Part shown: in pieces, positions 24,499-35,000 of the stretch
Layout of the letters: every line of letters begins with the position of its first letter
Position numbering within the stretch: the stretch's first letter is position 1
Source: Bacteroidales bacterium
GTDB lineage: Bacteria > Bacteroidota > Bacteroidia > Bacteroidales > F082
Direction: 5' to 3'
NCBI GenBank assembly: GCA_024400425.1
Contig: JAKSMV010000020.1
Span: forward strand, 1-60,075
DNA length: 60,075 nucleotides
The notes under the pieces: generated by a model
Told to the model about the DNA's origin: nothing
The model's database searches: none
The model's input: only the letters and a program-made list of their open reading frames with translations
Translations under genes and position numbers: made by a program

Positions 24499-25911
24499 TT
24501 ATTTCAGTTCAAATGTCTCGCCTGGCTCTGGAATGACGATGTTCTCGAAACCTTGCTTGCGCAGTTGGCGTTTGTAGAATTTCAGTGCTTCTGGGTCGCC
24601 GTGGACGAGGAAAGTCTTTTTGATCTTGCTCGGATCCTGGCATTTCAGGTAGTCAATCAACTCGGAATAGTCGCCGTGACCGCTGAAAGCGTCGATAGAG
24701 TAGATGTCGGCCATCACGCTGTGCTCGGTGCCGAAGATGGATACGACTTCAGGTCTGGGGTCTTCCAAGAGCTTGGCGCCAAGGGTGGTTGGAGAGCAAT
24801 AGCCGATGGAGAGGATGCTGTTCTTCGGGTTGTCGATGCTGTTGGCGATGTGATGCTTGATACGACCGGCTTCCATCATGCCCGATGCGGAAATGATGAT
24901 GCAGGGTTCCTTGCGAGCGTTCAGTGCCTTTGATGCGTTGACATCTCTGACGAAGGTCAGGCTGTTGAAGCCAAACGGGTCGGGGTCATACTCGATGACG
25001 TCTTTCACATTGTCGTTGAACAAATCCAAGTGGGTGCGGTAGATTTCGGTGGCGTTGACGGCCAATGGGCTATCCACGAATACTGGAATCTTCTCGGGCA
25101 GTTTGCCTTCGTTGTAGAAGTTGTTCAGCAGATAGACGATTTCTTGTGTGCGACTGACGGCGAACGAAGGGATGATGAGCTTGCCGCGTTTCTCCACACA
25201 GGTGTGGTAGATGATTTCGAGTAGTTGCTGCTCGGCATTGGCGCGGTCGCCATGGAGACGGTTGCCGTAGGTGGCCTCGGTGATGAGGTAGTCGCAGTGT
25301 GGGAATGCCTCTGGTGAACGGAGCAGGTAGTTGTATTCACGGCCGATGTCGCCGGTATAGGCGATGCGGGTCATGTCGCCGCCTTCGTCAATTTCGATGA
25401 TGGCGCAACCGCTGCCGAGCAGATGGCCAGTGTTGTTGAACTTCACCTTGATGTTGTTGTCGAGGTAAAGGTAACGGTTGTATTCGACGGTGACGAAGAG
25501 ACTCATGCAGGCGCGGGCGTCTTTCTCGGTGTAGATGGGCTTCAGCGCGGGCAGGCCTTGCTTGCGGCGTTTCTTGTTGAACCACTCCATATCGTTCTCT
25601 TGGATGAAACCGCTGTCGGGCAACATGATGCTGCACAGGTCGCGTGTGGCGTTGGTGCAGACCACTTGTCCGCGGAAGCCTTCTTTCCAGAAATAAGGAA
25701 TCAGGCCGCAGTGGTCGATGTGGGCGTGGGTGAGTATGATATAGTCGATTTCTTCTGGCTTGACCATGATGTTGCGGTTGGCGGCATCGGTCTCGAGGCC
25801 TTTACCTTGGAACATACCGCAATCGAGCAAAATCTTCTTGCCATGGTCGGTAGTGATGAGGTGCTTGCTGCCGGTCACTTCCTGGGCAGCACCGATGAAT
25901 TTGATTTTCAT
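24499..25911 (-). CDS. Beta-CASP metallo-beta-lactamase nuclease (Ysh1/CPSF73-like)
   Basis: A 470-residue probable RNA endonuclease. The start chosen, ATG at 25909-25911, gives [19 protein letters not shown] as in the family; an upstream ATG at 25962 would add 17 unrelated residues. The metal-binding motif is THAHIDH (H62, H64, D66, H67), followed by a beta-CASP region and an RMMBL C-terminus ([16 protein letters not shown]) with the conserved HGD. Bacterial relatives process or degrade RNA, sometimes with exonuclease activity. It heads the MBL-hisS-hutH strand run; a strong terminator (25949-25980) separates it from the C25 peptidase gene upstream. Confidence 0.9.
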   Translation of the reverse strand: MKIKFIGAAQEVTGSKHLITTDHGKKILLDCGMFQGKGLETDAANRNIMVKPEEIDYIILTHAHIDHCGLIPYFWKEGFRGQVVCTNATRDLCSIMLPDSGFIQENDMEWFNKKRRKQGLPALKPIYTEKDARACMSLFVTVEYNRYLYLDNNIKVKFNNTGHLLGSGCAIIEIDEGGDMTRIAYTGDIGREYNYLLRSPEAFPHCDYLITEATYGNRLHGDRANAEQQLLEIIYHTCVEKRGKLIIPSFAVSRTQEIVYLLNNFYNEGKLPEKIPVFVDSPLAVNATEIYRTHLDLFNDNVKDVIEYDPDPFGFNSLTFVRDVNASKALNARKEPCIIISASGMMEAGRIKHHIANSIDNPKNSILSIGYCSPTTLGAKLLEDPRPEVVSIFGTEHSVMADIYSIDAFSGHGDYSELIDYLKCQDPSKIKKTFLVHGDPEALKFYKRQLRKQGFENIVIPEPGETFELK

Positions 25912-25948
25912 AGTGAGTTCAGAATTTGACCCCAAAATTAGGTAAAAA

Positions 25949-25980
25949 AAGTGAGGTGGCAATAATTTGTCACCTCACTT
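25949..25980 (-). terminator. Rho-independent terminator of the C25 peptidase gene
   Basis: AAGTGAGGTGGCA (25949-25961) pairs with TGTCACCTCACTT (25968-25980) except for one G-T pair. Read on the minus strand it ends in a T7 run. It lies 34 bases after the stop of the peptidase at 26014. Confidence 0.85.
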
Positions 25981-26013
25981 TATTCTTATTTCACTTTTTT
26001 GTGGAAATGTGGC

Positions 26014-29000
26014 TTATTCAACCACGATGTGCTTCACGGCTTGGCCGTTTCCGGTGGCGATTCTCATGACGAAAATGCCTTGCCCGAATTGGCTCATGTC
26101 GAGGCGATAGAGGTCGCCTTCAACATCCGAGCGGAACACTTCCTGCCCGATGCTGTTGACGATGCTGATTTGCTTCATGCCTTCCAACTTGATGGTGATG
26201 TTGCCTTGGGTCGGGTTCGGGAAGACGTTGGCTTCCAGTATGTTGCTTTCTACGCTAGTGATTTCGAGGGTGACCGGGTCGCTGAAAGTCTCGCAGTCTT
26301 GGTCTTGATAGAAGGCGCTGACGACGTAGGTGTGTGTGCCTGGCTCAATCTCGTTGTCTCTCATCTCGTAGTGGTAGTTGTAAGGCACGTTGACGAGTTC
26401 GCGGATGAGTTCATCGTCACGATAGATCCTGAACTTGGTGACTTCCATATTGACGGCCTCGTTCTTTTCCCACATCAGGTGAGCGCCGAACTCCCAGTCG
26501 TCCCAATAATATTCTGCAGTGAAGTCTTCCGGACCGTAGCAGACGAAGGTGTCGATGGTGATGCAACCATCGAGGATCATTGTGGATTCGACGTTTTGGT
26601 AAACTGCCGTGACATAATAGCAATGTTCGCCATCTTCGAGGTTTTCGTGGAGGAATGAGTTGCCAGTCACGTTGGCAGCAATCAGTTGGTTGTCGCTATA
26701 GGTGCCGCCGAAGAATTCATAAACATTGTAGGAGTCGGCAATAGGAGCATTTGACCATGTAATCAGCACGTTGTTGTCGCCTTCGAGTTTCAAAGTGATT
26801 TCGGGACTTGCGACAACTGCCACGACGACGTTGGCTTGTGCGGTTTGACCGTTGCTGCTGACGCTGACGGTGAAGGTGGTAAGACCTCCATCTGGCGAAG
26901 CGGTAGTGGTTTGTGCATTGGGATTGCTGACTAATGTGGCAGGTGTCCAGCTGTAGGTGTATGTTCCGTTGCCGCCAACAGGGTTGGCATTCAGTGTGGT
27001 AGCACATCCAGGTGCCAAAGGATAGACGTTTGGCGTGGCAGTAGCGGTGACGCTTAATGGGGCGTAGATGGTGGCGGTAGCTGCGTTCGATTTAGGTGAC
27101 TCGATGCCGTTGTAAACCGTAGCAACTTGATAGTTGTAAGTGCCTTGCGAGAGGCTGTTGTCGGAATAGGAGGTGGAAGTGATGTTTTCTGCAATCATCA
27201 CGTTGTTGCGATAGACCTTGTAGCTCTGTGCTGGATTGGCAGGCTGCCAAGTGAGGCTCACGTTGCTGTTGTTTTGCACGGTAGCGGTGAGATTGGTCGG
27301 GGCTTTCACCACGGTGATGGTGCAACTGCCAGATGCATTCATGCCAGCACTCGTGACGGTGCAGGTGTAGGTCGTGGTTTGTGTAGGCGTAGCCGTTGGT
27401 GACTGGATGTTGGCATAGTTCAAGCCTGTGGCTGGAGTCCAGGTGTAGGTGAAGGTGCCGTCGCCGCCTGTTGCGACAGCATTGAGTCGTGCGTTGTCAC
27501 CTTGAGCAATGATGGTCGGATTGGCCGAAACGCTGACGCTGACAGGGTCAGGCCCGCTGCCTTGTGTGATGTTGATGGTGGCCACGTAGGTGATCTTGTT
27601 GTATCCAAACACGGTGAGTGTAGCGGTTCCAGTTTGACCAGGTGCACTGAAGGTAATGGTGGCGGTCCCATTGTTGATGATGGCAGTCCCCATGATTTCG
27701 TTGTTTCGGGTGAGGGTGGCGCGGGCACCATTGCCATTGGTGGCGGTAAGGGTGAATGAGGTTGATGAAGTGTTCAAAGTTTGTGGGTGGCTTACCCCCA
27801 TGTCGGTAGGAACGGCATTGCGGAGGGTAAGGCTTGGGTCGCCATACAGAATCCAGGTGTTGTAAGTGCCGACACCTTGTCCTTGGCTGCCATATTGGTC
27901 CAAAATCTTCATGTCACCGTTGATGGAAGTGCCTCCTAAAGTGCGGCGGATGTTGTTGCTGTAGCTTTCGACGAGGATGTCAACCATCTCATCTTGTCCA
28001 TATTGTGGTGGTTCCCAAGGCTGAGAGATGTAGGAGAACATACCGCCGACGGCACCTGTGGGTTGTTCTGGATCGTTGTTGTTGGCACGAAGCCATGTTT
28101 CGCCAAAGCAGGGTTGGCTGTAGTCATATTTCCCGTTCAAGCAAGCTACCGACCAAACTACGGGTAGTTTGTTGACGTTGGTGAGATTGTTGACTTGAGA
28201 GTTGCCGTAACTGCAAATGGCCCAACTGGTTTCCGAACCGTGGTTGCAGTAGTTGCATAGGCTTAGGCCGCCATTGAAGTGTTGGCTCATTGTGGCCGAC
28301 GAAGTTGAGTATCCATTGATAGGATATTCTTGATATACGGTGGTGTAGTTGTAGGCGAGGAGGTCGGTGCGGATGTTCTCCACGTGCTGCCAGTCTCTTT
28401 CGCCAAAGTGGCCGGGACCATCGTTGTTGCCGATGCCCATGCCTGTGGTCAGCCAAGTGTCGGTAGCGTTGATGTCTCTTTCGTAGTGGATTACCTTGTT
28501 GACTTGAGTGGTGACGTGGTCAGTGTTCTCGGCCGAAAAACGACCTACAAACAACTCGTTGTAGTAGTCGTTGCCTGAGATTTGGCCGTACCAAAGGTCT
28601 GACTTGCCACCGTATCCACCGCTGGCAGTCATGTAGTGACCTGGGATTTGGGCGGCATCACCCACCAAAAGGATATGGGTCAGGTTGCTGTTGGCATTAT
28701 ATTGCGCTTCGATGTAGGCCTTGATGGCGGTGTCGGTGGCGCCGGTAACGGAAGTGCCCACCATAATCGTTTGGCGGCCAGTTTGTCTCTTCCAGTTGAC
28801 GAAAGGCTCCATGGCATCCATGAAGGCATCGTGGCAGATGATGAGCAAGTCGCCTTCTTCTTCGATAGGGGTGTATTTGCTCAACGAGGCTTCGTAGTTG
28901 ATGAACTGGTTTTCATAGAGTGCACTGATTTCAGGGTCCATTTTCACGGAATTCGACTTGCGGGTGATTTGGTTCTCGCCGCCCATGCCGTCGCTATACA

Positions 29001-29571
29001 TTTCTACGGTCATATTATGGTACACACGCAAGGTCTGTGTAGCTGGATTGTAGGCGAAGGGATAAATCACCATGTTTTGGCCACGGAAGTCGCGCAGGAT
29101 GTAAGGTTCATACAGACCAATGTTGCTCGTTGGGAAGAAAGCGTTTTGGTTGTAGGCTTCACCATAGGTGTATGGCACGTCTTCCGGATTGATTTCGCGG
29201 CTGAAATCGCCCTTCGATGGAGCCACATTGAGGTTGAAGTCTTGGTATTGTGCATCAATGACGCAGACGCTATAGTGCTGGTTGTCACCGATGATGGCTG
29301 GAATGGCTATCATGGGCAAGTTGGGCTCGCCTGCCAAAGCGGTGCTAACGGTTCTCGGCACCGAAACGATGTTGGCAATGCCGCGTGGAGTGCTGACTTC
29401 GGTGGTGTAGAATCCACCGACTTGCACGTTGACGGTGATGCCTCGCTCTGTCGATGCTACAAGTTGCTTCTTAATAGAAGAAGGTGTGCTGCTCGTGATG
29501 GCATTCCATTGTTGACCGAAAGCCACAACCGTGAGCGCGGTAAGAAGTAAGGTTAGAATGCTTTTCTTCAT
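26014..29571 (-). CDS. Gingipain-family C25 cysteine peptidase with T9SS sorting domain
   Basis: A 1185-residue secreted peptidase. Signal peptide (1-19, ending VVAFGQ), a C25 propeptide-like region (to about 220), the C25 catalytic domain with the probable catalytic His near 443 (LCNYCNHGSETSW) and Cys near 476 (SVACLNGKYDY), the 33-residue spacing seen in gingipains. It is followed by an Ig-like domain, PKD/SprB-like and fibronectin type III-like domains (VTYTWTPATGLNY, VSLTWQPANPAQSYKVYRN), and a type A sorting domain (VFPNPTQGN ... AVKHIVVE). C25 peptidases cleave after basic residues in gingipains; specificity here is not predictable. It is divergent from the regulator at 29913, and TACTTTTG at 29611-29618 (minus) is a candidate promoter. 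Confidence 0.92.
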   Translation of the reverse strand: MKKSILTLLLTALTVVAFGQQWNAITSSTPSSIKKQLVASTERGITVNVQVGGFYTTEVSTPRGIANIVSVPRTVSTALAGEPNLPMIAIPAIIGDNQHYSVCVIDAQYQDFNLNVAPSKGDFSREINPEDVPYTYGEAYNQNAFFPTSNIGLYEPYILRDFRGQNMVIYPFAYNPATQTLRVYHNMTVEMYSDGMGGENQITRKSNSVKMDPEISALYENQFINYEASLSKYTPIEEEGDLLIICHDAFMDAMEPFVNWKRQTGRQTIMVGTSVTGATDTAIKAYIEAQYNANSNLTHILLVGDAAQIPGHYMTASGGYGGKSDLWYGQISGNDYYNELFVGRFSAENTDHVTTQVNKVIHYERDINATDTWLTTGMGIGNNDGPGHFGERDWQHVENIRTDLLAYNYTTVYQEYPINGYSTSSATMSQHFNGGLSLCNYCNHGSETSWAICSYGNSQVNNLTNVNKLPVVWSVACLNGKYDYSQPCFGETWLRANNNDPEQPTGAVGGMFSYISQPWEPPQYGQDEMVDILVESYSNNIRRTLGGTSINGDMKILDQYGSQGQGVGTYNTWILYGDPSLTLRNAVPTDMGVSHPQTLNTSSTSFTLTATNGNGARATLTRNNEIMGTAIINNGTATITFSAPGQTGTATLTVFGYNKITYVATINITQGSGPDPVSVSVSANPTIIAQGDNARLNAVATGGDGTFTYTWTPATGLNYANIQSPTATPTQTTTYTCTVTSAGMNASGSCTITVVKAPTNLTATVQNNSNVSLTWQPANPAQSYKVYRNNVMIAENITSTSYSDNSLSQGTYNYQVATVYNGIESPKSNAATATIYAPLSVTATATPNVYPLAPGCATTLNANPVGGNGTYTYSWTPATLVSNPNAQTTTASPDGGLTTFTVSVSSNGQTAQANVVVAVVASPEITLKLEGDNNVLITWSNAPIADSYNVYEFFGGTYSDNQLIAANVTGNSFLHENLEDGEHCYYVTAVYQNVESTMILDGCITIDTFVCYGPEDFTAEYYWDDWEFGAHLMWEKNEAVNMEVTKFRIYRDDELIRELVNVPYNYHYEMRDNEIEPGTHTYVVSAFYQDQDCETFSDPVTLEITSVESNILEANVFPNPTQGNITIKLEGMKQISIVNSIGQEVFRSDVEGDLYRLDMSQFGQGIFVMRIATGNGQAVKHIVVE

Positions 29572-29912
29572 TTTATTAAAGTATTAGTTCGAAATGAATT
29601 GATTTTGTGGCAAAAGTATAACATTTTCTTGGATTGATAACGCTTTTTCTGAGGCCTTGGAATTTGTCTATTGCTGATGAATTTAAATTGCTGTTTATAT
29701 GTAAGTTAAAAGTAAAAATCCTCGTTTTTGTCTTTCTGTTCGCTTAGTTGTTTTTGTGCAAATCTGCGTGAGACATTTTCTGGTTTTCTATTTTGTAAAA
29801 AGCATGTAATCAATGATTTAAGTTTGTCTAATCTTGGACATTCCGTTTAAGGAAGGGTAGAAGCGCTTGTTTTAATGAAATATGATGTAATTTTACCACC
29901 AAATTCAAAGTC
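29572..29912. other. Divergent intergenic region
   Basis: This 341-bp AT-rich gap separates the divergent C25 peptidase and the TPR-HTH regulator. Apart from the probable -7 box for the peptidase (29611-29618, minus) and a weak TAATTTTA near 29888-29895 for the regulator, I see no gene, repeat or hairpin. Confidence 0.6.
29611..29618 (-). promoter_or_regulatory. Bacteroidetes -7 element
   Basis: On the minus strand this reads TACTTTTG followed by C, matching TAnnTTTG, about 40 bases upstream of the C25 peptidase start. Confidence 0.5.
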
Positions 29913-31388
29913 ATGAAATATTTGGTCCATATTGTTGCAATCTTGTTTGCGGTTTCGTTGTTGGGCTGCCGGCAGATGTCGCGTGAGGAACGGCTTTCGA
30001 TGTCCGAAAGCAGCTTTGCTGAAGGACGCAGTTTGGAAGACGAGAAGAATTACAAGCAAGCTGCTGAGCATTATCTTGATATTCTTGCACTTATGGAAGA
30101 TGCCGAAGGCGAAGAATTGCGCTGGACGGGAAAAGCTAAGTATCGGCTCGGTGTGGTGTATCGTTCGCAAGCGATGTATGAAGATGCGTTATCGATGGAT
30201 CGGGCGGCTTTGAAGGACTTTGCTCTTGTTGCCGATTCGACGGATATGCTGCACGCAACGAGAAACATGGCACGCGAGTTTTCGGCACTGAAACAATATG
30301 ACAGCTGTAAGTTCTATTTCGACAAATGCTTGATTCTCGCCGAATTGATTCATACCGACAACGAAAAGATTTCTATCTTGGGCGAAATCGGGAGTCAGTA
30401 TTACCGCAAGATTGGCGATTATCCGAATGCAATCCGCTACCTGAAACTCTCTGAAGAATTGTGGCAACATGCCGACGACAAGAACAAGGAGTTTTATTCG
30501 TCGGTCAACGATGTGGTGCTGGCTTATCTTTATTTTGTGTCGAACGATTATGGACAAGCTGGCCGTTATGCGATGAAAGGACTTGAGAATGAAAAGGTTG
30601 AGAATCGGGTGACGTGCTATCAAATCTTGTATGAGATTTCGAAAACGCGCCAGGATGTTGATTCCACTTTGTTTTATGCCGATGCCTTCATCGATAACTT
30701 GGCCGAAAACTTCACGAAGGAGAAAAACAACAGCGTCCAACAGCTGAAGAATGAGTTCGACTTGAAGATGCAGGCGGAGCAAATGCGCCATTCCAATATG
30801 AAGCGATTGATGATTATTGTGGTGGTCTTTCTTGTGCTGATAGTCGCTATCTTGCTGATTTTGTGGATAAACAATCGGAAAACTTTCAAGCGTGAACTGG
30901 AATTGATGGAGGCCAACAATGTGATTTTGCGCAACGAGAACCGCATCCGCGAGTTGACTGACCATCTGAATGGCATCATGCAGGAGACGGAACGCCAAAA
31001 GTCGATTATGGCCGAAAACACGCAGCGCGAGCGCTTGCTGAGCAACAGGTTATTGGAGGCGAATCCGGTTTATCGGCTTGCGAAAAGCATTGAGAATAAG
31101 GATTTTTCGTTCAAAAAAGTCCTTGAGGAATCGGATTGGGACGATTTCTTGGTGGCTGGAAATTCGGTCTATGATGACTTCTTCGACCGTTTACACGAAC
31201 AGTATCCTGAGCTATCGAAATGGGACTTGCGCACGCTTTGCCTGCTGAAACAAGGGTTTGCTGCCGAGACCATTGCCTATTTGCTGAATATCCAGACTCA
31301 ATCGTTGAAGAAACGGCTTTATCGAATGAAATATGTCAAGTTGAGCGATGCCCGCTCCTTGGATGAAATCATGAATGAAAATTGTTAA
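29913..31388 (+). CDS. TPR transmembrane regulator with C-terminal HTH
   Basis: A 491-residue one-component membrane regulator. It begins with a lipoprotein-like signal (MKYLVHIVAILFAVSLLGC, lipobox LLGC, Cys19), then TPR-like helical repeats (about 35-285), a strong transmembrane helix (about 300-322, IIVVVFLVLIVAILLILW), a coiled-coil stretch (about 325-385), and a C-terminal LuxR-like helix-turn-helix (YPELSKWDLRTLCLLKQG, then ETIAYLLNIQTQSLKKRLYRM). This architecture is familiar from Bacteroidota sensor-regulators in which periplasmic TPRs signal to a cytoplasmic DNA-binding domain. The stop lies just before, or overlaps, the start of the small T9SS gene at 31393, so the two are cotranscribed. 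Target genes are unknown; the flanking C25 peptidases are candidates. Confidence 0.8.
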   Translation: MKYLVHIVAILFAVSLLGCRQMSREERLSMSESSFAEGRSLEDEKNYKQAAEHYLDILALMEDAEGEELRWTGKAKYRLGVVYRSQAMYEDALSMDRAALKDFALVADSTDMLHATRNMAREFSALKQYDSCKFYFDKCLILAELIHTDNEKISILGEIGSQYYRKIGDYPNAIRYLKLSEELWQHADDKNKEFYSSVNDVVLAYLYFVSNDYGQAGRYAMKGLENEKVENRVTCYQILYEISKTRQDVDSTLFYADAFIDNLAENFTKEKNNSVQQLKNEFDLKMQAEQMRHSNMKRLMIIVVVFLVLIVAILLILWINNRKTFKRELELMEANNVILRNENRIRELTDHLNGIMQETERQKSIMAENTQRERLLSNRLLEANPVYRLAKSIENKDFSFKKVLEESDWDDFLVAGNSVYDDFFDRLHEQYPELSKWDLRTLCLLKQGFAAETIAYLLNIQTQSLKKRLYRMKYVKLSDARSLDEIMNENC

Positions 31389-31392
31389 TGCT

Positions 31393-32001
31393 ATGAAAAC
31401 TAATCGCTTATTATTCGGATTATTGTTGTTGCTTTTGCCTTGCTGTGTGATGGGGCAGATTGGCCTATCTGATATCGAAGGTGATTATCAACCTATCGGG
31501 AAGGCTAAAGTGTATGGAAAACTCTCTGTTCAACGTACTCGTAATGATACGATTCGCATCATCATTTGCGACACGTCGCTGTTCCGCAATGATGATGGAA
31601 AGGGCGCAATTATGCTTTATCAATGTGGCGACCGTTTCTTGATTCAAGCTGATAATGCTAAAGGCGAATTGCTCTATAATCCTGCCAATGAGATGATTAC
31701 AATTTCGATGCAGCAGTCGGCATCATCTGAGCCTGTGGTTGTTTCGTGGCAGCGTGTCAAGGCAGAGGTCGGAGAGGTGATGGTGTTCCCGAACCCGACG
31801 CATGGTTGGGCTGTAGTCCAAGGCGAATCGCTACGATATGTTGACGTTTACGATTCCTTGGGAAGAAAAATGTTGAGTTTAGTGGCCGACGATTCCGAGC
31901 AAATGCAAATCGACCTTCGGCGATTCAAATCGGGTGTATATGTGTTCCAAATCCGACAAACCGATTGCGTGAAAACGGTTAGGGTAGTAGTGGTTCAATG
32001 A
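31393..32001 (+). CDS. Small T9SS-exported protein
   Basis: A 202-residue secreted protein. Signal peptide MKTNRLLFGLLLLLLPCC (mature end near GQ), a short unassigned beta-rich domain (about 22-125), and a type A T9SS sorting domain (VMVFPNPTHGWAVV ... SGVYVFQIRQ ... VKTVRVVVVQ). The ATG at 31393 opens the signal peptide directly, 4 bases after the regulator's stop; an alternative ATG at 31375 would overlap the regulator by 14 bases and add MKIVNA. Coupling to the regulator suggests the protein is its partner or output. Function unknown. Confidence 0.78.
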   Translation: MKTNRLLFGLLLLLLPCCVMGQIGLSDIEGDYQPIGKAKVYGKLSVQRTRNDTIRIIICDTSLFRNDDGKGAIMLYQCGDRFLIQADNAKGELLYNPANEMITISMQQSASSEPVVVSWQRVKAEVGEVMVFPNPTHGWAVVQGESLRYVDVYDSLGRKMLSLVADDSEQMQIDLRRFKSGVYVFQIRQTDCVKTVRVVVVQ

Positions 32002-32014
32002 TATTCATCTGTTG

Positions 32015-32042
32015 GTAGAGACGTGCCATGGCACGTCTCTAC
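32015..32042. repeat. Perfect 28-bp palindrome
   Basis: GTAGAGACGTGCCA followed by its reverse complement TGGCACGTCTCTAC. It lies 14 bases after the small T9SS gene and before the convergent C25 gene, and could terminate both transcripts despite lacking a T tract. Confidence 0.9.
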
Positions 32043-32057
32043 TGACGGCAATCTACA

Positions 32058-32081
32058 AGACGTGCCATGGCGCGTCTCTAC
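32058..32081. repeat. Second copy of the palindromic repeat
   Basis: AGACGTGCCATGGCGCGTCT followed by CTAC, an imperfect copy of the palindrome at 32015. It abuts the stop codon (CTA at 32082) of the minus-strand C25 gene. Confidence 0.85.
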
Positions 32082-35000
32082 CTACCAAACAACGATTTTT
32101 TTCATGCAAACCATTCCGTTGCTGACAATGCGAACGAAATAGATGCCTCGCGGCAAATCCTCAACCGAAATGGTTTGTGTCCCTTGCCCTTGTCGTTGGT
32201 AAACGTTTTGTCCCATGCAGTTGATAAGCGTATAATCATAGGTGCCTTCCGTGCCCAAAATGTTAATCGTATGCGAAGCGGGGTTGGGAAACACCGTGAA
32301 ATCTGCATCAATCAAGTTGCTAGAGATGGCTGTGATGATGCCCTCGGGTGGGAATTGGATGTCGTCAACCCAAACGCAGTCTTCGCCGGCAGCGCCAGAG
32401 GCATCTTTGGCATAGACCCAGCGGAGCAGATGGGTGCCCGCACTGATTGGGAAGGTGGCTTTTTGCCATGCGTTGTCGAGGCCCGACCAAACGCCCATCT
32501 CGGTGTTGTCGATGTAGAAATGAAGCTTGTCGTGATATAGCTCTGATGAGGTTCGCACCCAGAAACTGATTTCGTTGTCGGCTTGCACGCGCAAGGTGGT
32601 GAGCATGTCGCTGCTTCTACTGTTGCCTATTGTTGCCGACTTGGCAGCATAGGTGCCGTTGTGGACGATGTCGGTGACGATGCTCCAGTTGCCTCCGCTG
32701 AAGGCCCAACTGAACTTGCTGAAATCGCCGGTCTCGAAGTCTTCGCGCACGCTGCCGATGTAGAGCAGGGTAGTGGAAGTGGCTTCGTATTGTCCGGCTT
32801 CGGCGTCGATTTGAATCTCGTAGGCCCAGCCTGTTTGCGTATTTCCGCTGGCATGGAAAGGAATGTCAATGCTCGTCGTTTCGCCTGCTTCGATGCTTGC
32901 AAAGGATGTCTGTGCATTTTGGAAGTTGATAAATCCGTTTGCACAACTTGGCGTGATGGTGCCTTGTGGCGAATCGCTACTGCCTGTGTTTTGCAATGTG
33001 ATTCGCAGAATGCCATCATCGCCGGGCTCTACGTCGTTAGCCGTATAGACCTCAAGTATTTCTAACTTCGGTGCGCTGATGGTGGCGTTGAAGCTGCTAG
33101 TCCACGACTCGCTCCCTGTTGTGCAAGTGAGGATAAACTGTGCCTTGGTGGCATCGGGCACGTTGTCGGCAACATGTACGACGAAAGCATTGTTGATGTC
33201 GTAACTTTCGCCAGCAGGAATGCTAGGAAGGGTTGCCGTGCCGCTTTGGATGCCAATGTATTGGCAGTTTGTGGAAAGAACGGCTGTCACGTTGTTGGCG
33301 GTTTCGACGCCTACGTTTTTCACGCGTAGGTCGATGTGGACGGTCTCGTCAAAATCGAGCCGTCCGTTGCCATCGATGCTGTAGCTTTCGGCAATCACGT
33401 AAGGACCGTCAAGCACAGCGATTTCGATGTCCTTCACGTAGGTTTCCTTGTTGAATCCAACGACGATGAGTTGTGCATCGCCTGTGCCGGAGAGTGGGTC
33501 GAATTGCAGTTCTGCAATGCCGTCGTGAAGATATGATGATGCGATGGGAACGCCATTGATGCTGAGCGTGGCAATGCCGAAGTCAGTGTCGGCTGTGATG
33601 TTGAGTGCGGTGAGGCCAGGCATGAGCACGGCTGGCTCGTGGCTGACATTCATCGCTGTTGGATTGGCGGTGCGCAGCATCAGCGAAGGGTCGCCAAAGA
33701 GTATCCATGTGTTGTGGGTGACGCCGGCGTCGGAAGGATGAAGGTCGAGGATGCGCATGTTGCCGTTGAGCAGCGCGCCTCCCATGGTGTGGTTGTATTG
33801 TCCGTCACCGCGCCATTCGGCAATGATGTCGTTCATCTCGTCTTGACCTGTCATGGGCGGTTCCCAACTTTGTGAACTCCAGCTGAACATGCCGCCAATG
33901 GCGCCAGTTGGGACACCGCTTTGGTTGTTGGTGGCACGCATCCAGGTCTCGGCAAAGCATGGGACGCTGTGGTTGAATTTCCCGTTGAGGCAGGCGGTGG
34001 AGATGATGCAGGGCCAGCGGTAGTCGTTAGTCAATGCGTTGACGTTGCTGTTGTTGTAGCCGCAAACGAGCCACGAGGTCTCGGAGCCGTGGTTGCAGTA
34101 ATTGACTAGGCTGGCACCGTTGTTGAAGTCTTCGTTCAGCAGTGCGGCGGTCGGGTTGTTGACGCCTTTGTAGCGTTGGCTCACCTCGTTGTAGGTGTAG
34201 TGAAGCAACGTATCGCGGATGTAGTCGATGTGCTGCCAGTCGGTTTCGCCTCCGTTGTGGCCGGGACCGTCAGTCGAGCCGATACCCACGCCTTTGTCGA
34301 GCCAATGTTGGTTGGCGTCAAGGTCGCGCTCGTAGTAAATCACCTTGTTGACTTGGTTCTGCACGTCGGTAATGCTTTCGGCAGAGAAACGGCCCACGAA
34401 GACTTCAATGTAGTAGTCGTTGCCTTCCAATTGCCCAAACCAGCAGTCGGAATAGCCATCGCCAATGTAGTGAGGCGTGAGGTCGTCATAATCGCCCACC
34501 AAAAGTACAAATTCCAAGTTACCACTGAGGTAATGGTCTTGTATGTAGCCTTTGATTTGTGCTTCGTTGTTGCCTCCTATCTCGCTGATTTTGACCAAGG
34601 TAGTAGGTCGTCCCGATTGGTTTTTCCAATTCACGAGTGGCTGCATGGCTTCGGCGTATGGGTCGGTGCAGATGACGAGCATCTCGCCACGGTCTTCCAC
34701 GAAATTGTATTTCGTTGCACCTTGCCCAAAATTGATGAAATGGCGCTGGTAATAGCCTCTCATCTCGGAATCAACCTTGATTTGCTTTGACTTGCGTGTG
34801 TTTTTTGGGTTGATAGCCTCTCCATTCGTCTTCTCTACCACGATGTCCATGTCGTGAAACACGCGCAAGGTCTTGCTGACGGGGTTGTAGGTAAAAGGCT
34901 TCACGATGATGTTCTGCCCGCGGAAGTCGCGAAGGATGTAAGGCGCATCCAAAATGACTGGCTGGCTAGGGTAGAAGGCATCGGTCTGATACATCTCTCC

